The notes: generated by a model not told the origin, from the sequence alone. DNA of 64,000 nucleotides from Bradyrhizobium sp. CIAT3101 (GCF_029714945.1 NZ_CP121634.1:9073001-9137000); one strand, 5' to 3'. Numbered from the stretch's first letter, positions 27,394 through 34,750 are shown. Numbers and translations are program-made.

Positions 27394-28125
27394 TTACGCT
27401 TTCTCGCCGTCAACTGGCGGCGGCGATTGAGGAGGGACTGAAGGATTATTTTTCTGACGGAGTATCCGCAACTCTTGGGCAATACGCGGTCGACCACATA
27501 GTTGGGAGTATAATTCAGAAGCTTTTTTTGTATTCCTCTTGTGGGCCTGAAGGTATTTCAGGAAATCAAACCACATGTGGGCCAAGTGCTTGATGTCTTG
27601 CTCAATCATCTTCAGGTCTTTGAGCGTGTAGACCCAAATGCTGGCTAATAGACTTTGATGTGTCTCATCGCTCCACGTTGCGTTGGTCAGCGCCATCTGT
27701 GCTCGAAATGTCAAGTAATCGTTCGTGGTTTGCCAGATCAGGTCGTTTGGCAGTTTTGTGGATGTCCCAAAGTGTCCATGGGCTAGAGCGTTTCGCTCCG
27801 CTTCGGCGGACTTATGGACATTGAGAATTGCGCTGAGGAGTTCTTGATCTTGTGGGCTTATCGCGTAGCGAGCGGCCTCAGAGATTGCTTCCCTCTGGGC
27901 TTGGGACCGTCGCATTGATTGGAAGACGGCCATTGCCGCTTGGTTTTCTGCTCCGATTAGCAATCCCAATAGGACCGCCATCTCTGCTTCGACGAAAGGC
28001 CAACTGAGAAGGCAATCGCCAATCACGGCTTGCAGTTCTGGCCTTTGTTGCAGGACATGTGTTCCTATATCGATCTTGGCACCCTTTGGGTGCGGGACGA
28101 CGCGCAAATAGGGCTGACGAGGCAT
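27394..28125 (-). CDS. Uncharacterised IS passenger protein with HEPN-like motif
   Basis: The 243-residue protein is mostly helical by composition. It contains AEAERNALAHGHFG around residues 108-120, where Arg111 and His116 form the Rx4H pattern typical of HEPN-domain ribonucleases. The preceding helix (PFVEAEMAVLLGLLIG) is compatible with such a four-helix bundle. The start at 28125 is chosen because it begins at a well-formed protein and its start codon overlaps that of the divergent 53-residue gene. The 46 extra upstream residues are unlike protein. The role is unknown; RNA cleavage is only a suggestion. Confidence 0.6.
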   Translation of the reverse strand: MPRQPYLRVVPHPKGAKIDIGTHVLQQRPELQAVIGDCLLSWPFVEAEMAVLLGLLIGAENQAAMAVFQSMRRSQAQREAISEAARYAISPQDQELLSAILNVHKSAEAERNALAHGHFGTSTKLPNDLIWQTTNDYLTFRAQMALTNATWSDETHQSLLASIWVYTLKDLKMIEQDIKHLAHMWFDFLKYLQAHKRNTKKASELYSQLCGRPRIAQELRILRQKNNPSVPPQSPPPVDGEKA

Positions 28126-28285
28126 GGCAAAACCTAACCAGGGTAAAGAAATCGAACTACACCCCGATGCATGGGAGCGCTTTGAGCGCGCCGCTGGCGT
28201 GGTGGCAAAAAGTCCGCCGCAGCATAGGAAACCTAAGAAGAAGACACGAAAAAAGTCCGCCAAGGGTCGTCAATCGAGCCCGTAG
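28124..28285 (+). CDS. Small basic protein, IS passenger
   Basis: This 53-residue product (MAKPNQGKEIELHPDAWERF then a Lys-rich tail with KPKKKTRKKSAKG) resembles small rhizobial proteins containing the ELHPDAWERFERA core followed by a basic tail; the function is unknown to me. GACGAGG lies just upstream. Its ATG shares bases with the divergent start at 28125 (CATG), and its 3' end overlaps the YkgJ-like gene by 16 bases. Confidence 0.65.
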   Translation: MAKPNQGKEIELHPDAWERFERAAGVVAKSPPQHRKPKKKTRKKSAKGRQSSP

Positions 28286-28848
28286 CGTCTTCGAAATTCA
28301 AGCGCTCGCGGAATAAGGCTTTGCCACGGCGTTTGCTCTGGTTGCAAAATCGCGTCGGCCAATTGAGGGTCCGGATAAATTAGCTTTTTCTGGCCTTTGG
28401 AGCTTATCCAGACAGGCAGCGACCCCTCGTCTATAAACATGGCGAGGGCGCTTGCTACCGGAGGCGATGCAAGTACATCGATATCATCGCCGATTACTCT
28501 TGCAACGATATAGACCCGCTCAAAGACGATCCTTGGCGGGTCATGCTGATCTAGCGAAAAAACAACCCCAAGCTTATCCGGCCTCAGGTGGTCCGGCAGC
28601 GCATCGATCCGTCGCCACAGACAATACCAAGTACGACAGACGGGCGGTCGCGTAGAATAAATTGCACAGCCGGTACCCGTACAATGAGGACACAGCAAAC
28701 CCGCTGGCTTCGTTAGCTCGGGTTGGTCGATCTCCAGGATTTTGCAGCATGCCACGCACTCTCCGCATTCACGTCCCGGAACAAGTCGCTCAAGAAACAC
28801 CTCACGCGCTGTCCCTTGTGTCGGACGATCGTCTGATGGAGGTACCAT
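28270..28848 (-). CDS. YkgJ-family cysteine-cluster protein, IS passenger
   Basis: The 192-residue protein carries an N-terminal cysteine cluster CGECVACC (Cys28, 31, 34, 35), then CPHCTGTGCAIYSTRPPVCRTWYC, the zinc/iron-chelating CxxCxxCC domain of the YkgJ family. The C-terminal half is unrecognised. It lies 60 bases downstream of the transposase gene on the same strand. The start at 28848 has only a weak ribosome binding site. Its biochemical role is unknown. Confidence 0.7.
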   Translation of the reverse strand: MVPPSDDRPTQGTAREVFLERLVPGRECGECVACCKILEIDQPELTKPAGLLCPHCTGTGCAIYSTRPPVCRTWYCLWRRIDALPDHLRPDKLGVVFSLDQHDPPRIVFERVYIVARVIGDDIDVLASPPVASALAMFIDEGSLPVWISSKGQKKLIYPDPQLADAILQPEQTPWQSLIPRALEFRRRYGLD

Positions 28849-28908
28849 GCTTGTCTGCTTTGGAAATGCTAGAGGTCGGAGTCTTCCAATACACGTTTCA
28901 GGAGGCGC

Positions 28909-29874
28909 CTAAGCCTGCGTGGTGCTTCCCTTGCGGTCAGGCCGTCGGTAGGTCAGACGCTTCCCAACGATGCCCTTAGCCAATTGGTCGGCGCGCTCCG
29001 TGTCGTTCACGCCCAAGGCTGTGCGGTTGTTGTGGCGGAAATCGAACTCAGCAAGATAGCGGTGTAGATGCTTCTCAGCGCAGTGTTGATAGGTGCCGCC
29101 CATGCCGCGCTTGAACACAGAGAAGTAGCTTTCAATGGTGTTGGTGGTGATGACCGTTTCGCCGTCGCGGCGAACGTATTCGTCCTCTTGGTGGTTGACC
29201 GTGTCGTGGCGCGAGAACTCAGCGCCCAGCTTCTTATAAATCTTGGCCTGATCGGTCATCAGGTGGGCTTCCTTGGAGACGTTGGCGCGCACGATGGGCG
29301 CAACGTCATCAACCGTCGCGGTTGCAACATGGAAGCTGCGAACGTGGCCGGTCTCGCGATCCAGCAACGAAAGAACCGTGTTCTTATGAGCCGCACCGCC
29401 GCGCTTCTTCTTCACGCCTTGCAGACGGCCAATGTAGGTCTCGTCAACCTCTACCGCGCCGCCATCCTCGCCCATGGGCGGGAGCAGGCCGCCAACGCGC
29501 ATAGCCTCACGCAGGCGGTGCATCATGAACCAAGTGCTCTTGTAGCTGATGCCGAGCATGCGGTGCACCTGATGGGCGCTAATGCCCTTCTTGGAGGCCG
29601 TCATCAGGAACAGGGCCGCAAGCCACTTGGTCAGCGGGATTTTGGAGCGCTCGAAAACCGTATTCACGGTCACCGTGAATTGCAGGCGGCACTGCGGCTC
29701 ATTGCACTGGTACACGCCCGGGCGGTGAGCATCACCCTCAAGCTTGGTGATCTTCTCTTGGTCTGCATTGCCGCAGTGAGGGCAGGTCGGACCCTGCGGC
29801 CAAACCCGGGCCTCAAGCCATTCGCGGGCTTTTGTCTCGTCGAGGAAGATCGGGTTTTTGAGAAGATCGGTCAT
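28909..29874 (-). CDS. IS1595-family (ISXO2-like) transposase
   Basis: The 321-residue transposase has an N-terminal zinc ribbon (CPHCGN...CNEPQC, residues about 34-61), a helix-turn-helix (HQVHRMLGISYKSTWFMMHRLREAM) and a DDE-type catalytic domain: Asp in VEVDETYIG, Asp in LMTDQAKIY and Glu in NTIESYFSVFKRGMGG. GGAG precedes the start. The gene looks intact, so the element may still be mobile. Confidence 0.92.
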   Translation of the reverse strand: MTDLLKNPIFLDETKAREWLEARVWPQGPTCPHCGNADQEKITKLEGDAHRPGVYQCNEPQCRLQFTVTVNTVFERSKIPLTKWLAALFLMTASKKGISAHQVHRMLGISYKSTWFMMHRLREAMRVGGLLPPMGEDGGAVEVDETYIGRLQGVKKKRGGAAHKNTVLSLLDRETGHVRSFHVATATVDDVAPIVRANVSKEAHLMTDQAKIYKKLGAEFSRHDTVNHQEDEYVRRDGETVITTNTIESYFSVFKRGMGGTYQHCAEKHLHRYLAEFDFRHNNRTALGVNDTERADQLAKGIVGKRLTYRRPDRKGSTTQA

Positions 29875-29894
29875 CGGGTTGCTCCAATGATTGG

Positions 29895-29923
29895 AAACTA
29901 CCCGTGGTGTAGTGCTTTGTCAA
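29895..29923 (-). promoter_or_regulatory. Predicted transposase promoter in the right IS end
   Basis: On the minus strand TTGACA (29923-29918) and TAGTTT (29900-29895) are 17 bases apart. The -35 lies in the right inverted repeat. Transcription would start near 29888, just before the transposase ribosome binding site. Confidence 0.6.
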
Positions 29924-29936
29924 GGTGATAATGTGC
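29913..29936. repeat. Right terminal inverted repeat of the IS1595-like element
   Basis: It is the reverse complement of the left end except for two bases within 24. The target duplication ACTTTGTT follows at 29937-29944. Confidence 0.85.
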
Positions 29937-29947
29937 ACTTTGTTTCA
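29934..29947. promoter_or_regulatory. Operator-like sequence at right IS junction
   Basis: TGCACTTTGTTTCA differs by one base from TGCA-N6-TGCA. TGC (29934-29936) belongs to the IS; ACTTTGTT is the duplication; TCA is native and also forms the stop codon of the DUF309 gene on the minus strand. The inferred pre-insertion sequence was the same 14 bases. Confidence 0.55.
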
Positions 29948-30481
29948 TGAAGGTGCCTGGGACCGCACGATGGCCCCGAGCCCGATCCAATCGGCCTTGG
30001 TGAGCTGGGCACGGCCGAGCTTGGCCTGGAGCGAGGCTGCCAGCGCCGGCACTGGAAAGCTCTCGACGAAGCCATCGCCGGCCGGGGCCGCCTTGCGGGA
30101 GTTCAGCGCACGCAGTTCGGTGAGCGCATCCCCAAACAGGCGCGCGGCCGAATGCGCCTTCTGCATGCGCAGCCGCAGATTGGCGTTGGCGACATGGATG
30201 CAGGCCCGCAGCAGAATGCGTTCGCGGCCGCCTTGCGGGGCTCCCGCCCACAGCGCTTCCAGCACTTCCTGCGACTCCCAGAAATAGCCGCGGTCGTTCA
30301 GCGCGAGGCCGTAACGGAGCGCCGGATGGCGTGCCGGCACGTAACCGCGGAACGCCGGGGGCACCAGCGCCTTGGCCATGTCGAGGGTCTGGTAATCCGC
30401 GTCGACGTGGCCGATCTCGCCAGGCACATAGGCCCAGCGCGGCCACGGTAATTGGCCGTCCGCATGTGAAGGCACATTCAT
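29945..30481 (-). CDS. DUF309 domain-containing protein in the box cluster
   Basis: The 178-residue product has the DUF309 pattern around residues 65-105 (GYFWESQEVLEALWAGAP, ILLRACIHVANANLRLRMQ). No enzymatic function is known for the family. GGAGG lies upstream of the start at 30481. It sits 18 bases after the hydrolase gene and, before the IS insertion, was about 100 bases upstream of boxC, so it was part of the benzoate operon. Its stop codon overlaps the operator-like sequence at the IS junction. Confidence 0.75.
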   Translation of the reverse strand: MNVPSHADGQLPWPRWAYVPGEIGHVDADYQTLDMAKALVPPAFRGYVPARHPALRYGLALNDRGYFWESQEVLEALWAGAPQGGRERILLRACIHVANANLRLRMQKAHSAARLFGDALTELRALNSRKAAPAGDGFVESFPVPALAASLQAKLGRAQLTKADWIGLGAIVRSQAPS

Positions 30482-30499
30482 GGATGTGCCTCCGCATGA

Positions 30500-31318
30500 T
30501 CATGCGGCGCATACCCCGAGTCCCTGATCGTCGCGCAGGGCCGCTTTTGCAAATTGCTCAATTGCGTCAAGCGTCGCTCCGGGCGCTTCACGATGCGGGG
30601 AATGGCCCGCGTCTGAAATAATTTTCAAATCTACCGGACAGTAGCACTCTTCCTGTGCAATTTCGACCTGCCGCAGTGTCCCATATTGGTCGTCCTTTCC
30701 TTGCACGACCAGGACAGGAACGCGGATGTAGGCCAGATATTCCGAGATATCCCAGTCGCGGAATTTCGGGTCGAGCCAGGCGCCGTTCCAGCCGTAAAAG
30801 GCGTTGTCGACGTCCTTGTGCCAGCGCGCGAGCTTCGCCTTGAGATCGGTGGTCTCATAGGTGGTCTTGATCGCGGCGATGGACTTCACCGAGACGTCCT
30901 CGACGATGAAATGCGGCGCGATCAGCGCGATGCCTTGCAGGCGATTGTCCTGATGTGAACCGGCATAGATCGCCGCAATCGAGCCGCCGTCGGAATGGCC
31001 GAGCAGCAGGCCGCGCTTGAAGGGAATGGCGTCCAGCACTTTCGGCAGCACGTCGAGCGCCTCGCGCTGCATGTAGTCGAGCGGCCGCGGCAGCGCGACC
31101 GGGCTCGACTGGCCGTAGCCCGCACGCGAATAGGCGAAGATGCCGGCACCGGTGGCCTGCTGGAGCTTCTCCGGAAAGTCGCCCCACAAGCCGACGGAGC
31201 CGAGGCCTTCATGCAGCATGACGATGGTCGGGGCGTCGGCCGAGTGCGGCGCCAGCCATTTGTACTCGAGGCTGGCGGTGCCGATGCTGAGGAAGCCGGT
31301 GGGGGTGAGGTTGGTCAT
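30500..31318 (-). CDS. Alpha/beta hydrolase of the benzoate cluster
   Basis: The 272-residue hydrolase has the nucleophile elbow GHSDGGS (LLLGHSDGGSIAAIYAG), an oxyanion segment LHEGLGSVGLWGDFP and the C-terminal His in DAGHSPHREAP. Hydrolases of this type accompany box clusters and may release CoA or ester groups from dead-end intermediates; the substrate is inferred only from context. The start at 31318 is the usual one for the family; the longer frame runs into a palindromic repeat. Confidence 0.82.
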   Translation of the reverse strand: MTNLTPTGFLSIGTASLEYKWLAPHSADAPTIVMLHEGLGSVGLWGDFPEKLQQATGAGIFAYSRAGYGQSSPVALPRPLDYMQREALDVLPKVLDAIPFKRGLLLGHSDGGSIAAIYAGSHQDNRLQGIALIAPHFIVEDVSVKSIAAIKTTYETTDLKAKLARWHKDVDNAFYGWNGAWLDPKFRDWDISEYLAYIRVPVLVVQGKDDQYGTLRQVEIAQEECYCPVDLKIISDAGHSPHREAPGATLDAIEQFAKAALRDDQGLGVCAA

Positions 31319-31355
31319 GTTCGAATTCCCATTCCTAGCCAATGCCGAGATGCCC

Positions 31356-31526
31356 ACCCTCCCCTGGAGGGGGAGGGTCGATTCACATCGAGCGTAGCGA
31401 GATGTGAAGCGGGGTGGGGTGACAGCCTCTCCACAGATGCAGTGCCCGCGTGGAGAGATCACCCCACCCCGTCACGCATCTCGCTACGCTCGATCGCGTG
31501 CCGACCCTCCCCCTCCAGGGGAGGGT
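31356..31526. repeat. Very long palindrome between benzoate-CoA ligase and hydrolase genes (family C)
   Basis: The arms ACCCTCCCCTGGAGGGGGAG and CTCCCCCTCCAGGGGAGGGT, plus inner arms CGAGCGTAGCGAGATG / CATCTCGCTACGCTCG and GGGGTGGGGTGA / TCACCCCACCCC, are nearly complementary over the whole 171 bases. The transcript would fold into a long hairpin within the operon. Confidence 0.88.
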
Positions 31527-31547
31527 AAGCAAGCGTAGCTCGTACTA

Positions 31548-33089
31548 TCAGTTCGCGCCCTCGCGCAATTTGAACCGCTGGATCTTTCCCGTCGCCGTCT
31601 TCGGGAGCGAGTCCACCACGTCGATCCAGCGCGGATATTTCCACGGCCCGATCTTCTGCTTGACGTGCTCCTTCAGCATCTCCTGCAGGTCGCTCGTCTT
31701 CGCGCCAGGGCGCAACACGACGAAGGCCTTCGGCTTCAACAGGCCTTCCGGATCGGCCTCGGGTACCACAGCGGCCTCGAGCACCGCGGGATGCGTGATC
31801 AGCGCGCTCTCGACCTCAAACGGCGAGACCCAGATGCCGGAGACCTTGAACATGTCATCGGCGCGGCCGCAGAAGGTGTAGCGGCCATCGGTGTCGCGAA
31901 CATATTTGTCGCCGGTGCGGGTCCATGGACCCTCAAACGTGCGCCGGCTCTTGTGACGCTGGTTCCAGTAGCCCTCGCCGGCCGAGGGCGCATCGACCAG
32001 GAGCTCGCCGACCTCGCCGTCGGCCACATCCTGGCCAGCCTCGTTGACGAGCCGCACCGCGTAGCCCGGCACCGGCTTGCCGGAGGAGCCGTATTTGATG
32101 TCACCGGGCGCATTCGAAAGGAAGATGTGCAACAGCTCGGTTGAGCCGACGCCATCGAGAATGTCGACGCCGAAGCGCGACTTCCAGCTGTTGCCGACCG
32201 ATTCCGGCAGCGCCTCGCCGGCCGAGGTGCAGATGCGCAAGGACTTGCCGCCGCGCTCGCTCTTCATGGTCTCGTCGTTCAGCATCGCCGCGAACAGCGT
32301 CGGCACGCCGTAGAAGATCGACGGGTTGTAGCGGTTCATCAGGTCGAACATCCGCGCCGGCGTCGGACGCTCGCTGTTCAGGATAGTCGTGGCGCCGACC
32401 GACATCGGGAAGGTCAGCGCATTGCCGAGGCCATAGGCGAAGAACAGCTTTGCGGCGGAGAGGCCGACATCGTTCTCGCGGATGCCGAGCACCTGCTTGG
32501 CATAGGTGTCGGCGGTCGCCTGCATGTTCGAGTGGATGTGGCGTACGCCCTTGGGCATGCCGGTCGAGCCCGACGAATAGAGCCAGAATGCCGGCTCGTC
32601 GGGATGCGTCACGGCCGTGGTGAACTGATCGCTCTCGCCCGAGATCTCTTCCGCGAGTTGCTTGTGCCCGTTCTGCTTGGCGCCGGAGACCACGACATGC
32701 TCGAGATCGGGCATTCGGCCGACGACATCCTTGATGACGGGATAGAGCGCCTCGGACACGAACAGCACGCGCGCTCGGCAATCGGCGAGGATGTAGGCGT
32801 ATTGGTCCGCGGTCAGCAGCGTGTTGAGCGGCACCGGCACGACGCCGGCGCGGATCGCGCCCAGAAATACGATCGGGAAATCGATCGTATCCAGCATGAT
32901 CATCGCGACGCGCTCTTCGCGGCGGACACCGAGCCGGCGCAGCATGTTGGCGGCGCGGCGGGTCTCGCGCTGGAGCTCGCCATAGGTCAGCCGCGAGACG
33001 GTGTCGTCGAAGACGAGCTTGTTGCCCCGGCCCTCCTCGACGTTACGGTCGAGCAGCCAGGTCACCGCGTTGTAGGATCCCTCGCTCAC
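31548..33089 (-). CDS. badA: Benzoate-CoA ligase
   Basis: The 513-residue acyl-CoA synthetase activates benzoate with ATP and CoA, the entry step for the box pathway. Adenylation motifs are present: LYSSGSTGMPKGV (P-loop), FFAYGLGNALTFPM, DGVGSTELLHIF, WTRTGDKY and the catalytic lysine in PKTATGKIQRFKL. The sequence is of the benzoate ligase type rather than a fatty acyl ligase. It is transcribed divergently from boxR and heads the operon with the hydrolase and DUF309 genes. It could also be named bclA. Confidence 0.93.
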   Translation of the reverse strand: MSEGSYNAVTWLLDRNVEEGRGNKLVFDDTVSRLTYGELQRETRRAANMLRRLGVRREERVAMIMLDTIDFPIVFLGAIRAGVVPVPLNTLLTADQYAYILADCRARVLFVSEALYPVIKDVVGRMPDLEHVVVSGAKQNGHKQLAEEISGESDQFTTAVTHPDEPAFWLYSSGSTGMPKGVRHIHSNMQATADTYAKQVLGIRENDVGLSAAKLFFAYGLGNALTFPMSVGATTILNSERPTPARMFDLMNRYNPSIFYGVPTLFAAMLNDETMKSERGGKSLRICTSAGEALPESVGNSWKSRFGVDILDGVGSTELLHIFLSNAPGDIKYGSSGKPVPGYAVRLVNEAGQDVADGEVGELLVDAPSAGEGYWNQRHKSRRTFEGPWTRTGDKYVRDTDGRYTFCGRADDMFKVSGIWVSPFEVESALITHPAVLEAAVVPEADPEGLLKPKAFVVLRPGAKTSDLQEMLKEHVKQKIGPWKYPRWIDVVDSLPKTATGKIQRFKLREGAN

Positions 33090-33135
33090 GGTCGTCTCCC
33101 CCGAATTTAGAATTATAATTCATAGAAAGACACTG

Positions 33136-33166
33136 TGACAGCTTGCTGTCAATGCCAGCAGGCATT
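33136..33166. promoter_or_regulatory. Two adjacent palindromes in the badA-boxR control region
   Basis: TGACAGC-TT-GCTGTCA (33136-33151) is followed immediately by AATGCC-AGCA-GGCATT (33151-33166). A third short palindrome, GAATTATAATTC, lies at 33110-33121. None contains the TGCA-N6-TGCA word. They may bind a regulator other than BoxR or a variant BoxR site. Confidence 0.5.
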
Positions 33167-33211
33167 ATGTTTCATTAAAACGCGCCGCAGGACCTCCTGT
33201 AAAGAAGGCTC

Positions 33212-34120
33212 ATGACCGACAGTCCCGACGCCGAATCCCGCTTTCTCGAACAGCTGGGCCAGCGCGTGCGCACCATGCGCGCGCTGCGCGGCATGTCGCG
33301 CAAGGTGCTCGCCAAGGTATCAGGAATTTCGGAGCGCTACATCGCGCAGCTCGAAAGCGGCAAGGGCAATGTCTCCATCGTCCTGCTGCGCCGTGTCTCC
33401 GACGCGATGGGCGCGCATCTCGAGGACCTACTTCCCTCCGCCGATCCGACGCCGGACTGGCAGATGTTTCGCGATCTCTTGCGCAAGGCGACACCGGCGC
33501 AGATCGCCCAGGCCAAGGATCTGCTCGCCGGCGGCAGCGCCTCCGCGCCGCGGCGCGCGCCGTTCTGCGGCATCGCGCTGATCGGCCTGCGCGGCGCCGG
33601 CAAATCGACGCTGGGAAGAATGCTGGCGAAGAAGATCGGCTGGAGCTTTGTCGAGCTCAACAAGGAGGTCGAGCAGCAGAACGGCCTCTCGGTCGCCGAG
33701 ATCATCGCACTCTACGGCCAGGAAGGCTTCCGCCGCATGGAGCAGGCCGCGCTGCAGCAGCTGCTCGCACGCAACGAGCTGATGGTGCTGGCGACCGGCG
33801 GCGGCATCGTGTCGGAGCCGTTGACCTTCGACCAGATCCTGTCGTCGTTCTACACGATCTGGCTGAAGGCCGAACCGGAAGAGCACATGGCCCGCGTCCG
33901 GCGCCAGGGCGATTTGCGTCCGATGGCGGATGATCGCTCCGCAATGGCCGAGCTGCGCAACATCCTGCTCAGCCGCGAGCCGCTCTACGCGCGCGCGACG
34001 GCGGTGGTGGATACGGCGGGGCTGTCGGTCGATGCAGCAGCGGCAAGACTGATCGATGCGGTGCGGCCGGTGCTGCAGAGCGAAGCGCGGAGTTTTGGAT
34101 TGCGGAGCGTGGCGCTGTAG
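33212..34120 (+). CDS. boxR: Benzoate pathway regulator BoxR (HTH plus shikimate-kinase-like)
   Basis: The 302-residue protein has an XRE-type helix-turn-helix (residues about 12-70: LGQRVRTMRALRGMSRKVLAKVSG, then ERYIAQLESGKGN), a linker, and a shikimate-kinase-like domain from about residue 118 with a P-loop in LRGAGKSTLGRML. This is the BzdR/BoxR architecture; in Azoarcus these proteins repress benzoate genes and release DNA on binding benzoyl-CoA. It is divergent from badA. Likely targets in this window are the TGCA-N6-TGCA sites at boxC and livHMGF. Confidence 0.94.
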   Translation: MTDSPDAESRFLEQLGQRVRTMRALRGMSRKVLAKVSGISERYIAQLESGKGNVSIVLLRRVSDAMGAHLEDLLPSADPTPDWQMFRDLLRKATPAQIAQAKDLLAGGSASAPRRAPFCGIALIGLRGAGKSTLGRMLAKKIGWSFVELNKEVEQQNGLSVAEIIALYGQEGFRRMEQAALQQLLARNELMVLATGGGIVSEPLTFDQILSSFYTIWLKAEPEEHMARVRRQGDLRPMADDRSAMAELRNILLSREPLYARATAVVDTAGLSVDAAAARLIDAVRPVLQSEARSFGLRSVAL

Positions 34121-34150
34121 GGCGATCCAGCGCCACACACACACCACTGT

Positions 34151-34285
34151 CGTCCCTGCGAACGCAGGGACCCATACCGCGTGATCCATCGATTGCGCAC
34201 GCGCGCCAATCCCGAACGACCAGTCTTCGTCAAACCGCGCCCTGTGGTTATGGGTCCCGGATCTGCGCTTCGCTTGTCCGGGACG
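34151..34285. repeat. Long palindromic intergenic repeat, family A copy 5
   Basis: Conserved blocks CCCATACCGCGTGATCCATC, ATTGCG, GTCTTCGTCAAACC and CCCTGTGGTTATGGGTCCC are shared with copies 1-4. The outer arms are less complementary than in copy 4. It follows boxR. Confidence 0.82.
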
Positions 34286-34354
34286 ACAGCGGAGTTTGTG
34301 GGCACGCCGCAATGTCACTATATGCGAACCCAGTAGCAACCATCCGGACCCACA

Positions 34355-34750
34355 ATGACCTCCAGCGACGTCACCACCTCCATGTTCGAACGGATCGGCG
34401 GCCGTGCCACGATCGACCTGTTGGTCGACCGCTTCTACGACCGCATGGACACGCTGCCGGAAGCAACAATCATCCGCGCGATGCATGCGGACGATCTCGA
34501 CCTGATCAGGGACGTGCTGAAGCGCTACCTCACGGAATGGACGGGCGGTCCAAAACTCTACACGCCGGAGAAGGGCCATCCGCGATTGCGGCAGCGGCAT
34601 ATCGGCTTTGCCATCGGCGATGCCGAGCGCGATGCGTGGCTGCTCTGCATGCGCGGTGCGATGGAGGAGACCGTCACTGACGTCGATGCGCGACGGGACC
34701 TCGATAAAGCCATATCCGGCCTTGCCGACTGGATGCGCAATCGCAGCTAG
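34355..34750 (+). CDS. Group II truncated haemoglobin
   Basis: The 131-residue protein matches trHbO-type globins: FERIGGRATIDLLVDRFYDRM with the B10 Tyr, YLTEWTGGPKLYTPEKGHPRLRQRHIGFAIG with the proximal His in RQRHIGF, then ERDAWLLCM. Such proteins bind oxygen or NO and protect against oxidative or nitrosative stress. Its stop codon shares the CTAG sequence at 34747-34750 with the convergent downstream gene. Confidence 0.88.
   Translation: MTSSDVTTSMFERIGGRATIDLLVDRFYDRMDTLPEATIIRAMHADDLDLIRDVLKRYLTEWTGGPKLYTPEKGHPRLRQRHIGFAIGDAERDAWLLCMRGAMEETVTDVDARRDLDKAISGLADWMRNRS

Larger units (their letters stand above)
27302..29936. mobile_element. IS1595-like insertion element with passenger genes, 2635 bp
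   Basis: The element has 24-bp inverted ends with two mismatches (GCACATTATAACCATGACAA... left, GCACATTATCACCTTGACAA... right) and an 8-bp direct duplication ACTTTGTT at 27294-27301 and 29937-29944. Eight-base duplications and the ISXO2-like transposase fit the IS1595 family. Besides the transposase it carries a YkgJ-like gene, a HEPN-like gene and a 53-residue gene. Its interior is visibly richer in AT than the flanks. It separates boxCB from the upstream benzoate genes. Ends and duplication are seen directly; the family name is from recall. Confidence 0.88.

Noticed and set aside
27315..27593. Plus-strand frame of 92 codons starting in the left IS end
   Set aside because: Its ATG lies in the inverted repeat without a ribosome binding site, and it overlaps the 3' end of the HEPN-like gene. 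The middle part looks somewhat protein-like, so it is not fully excluded.
34149..34354. Inverted repeats after boxR considered as a regulatory site of the haemoglobin gene
   Set aside because: The sequence is a copy of repeat family A found at gene ends elsewhere in the window.
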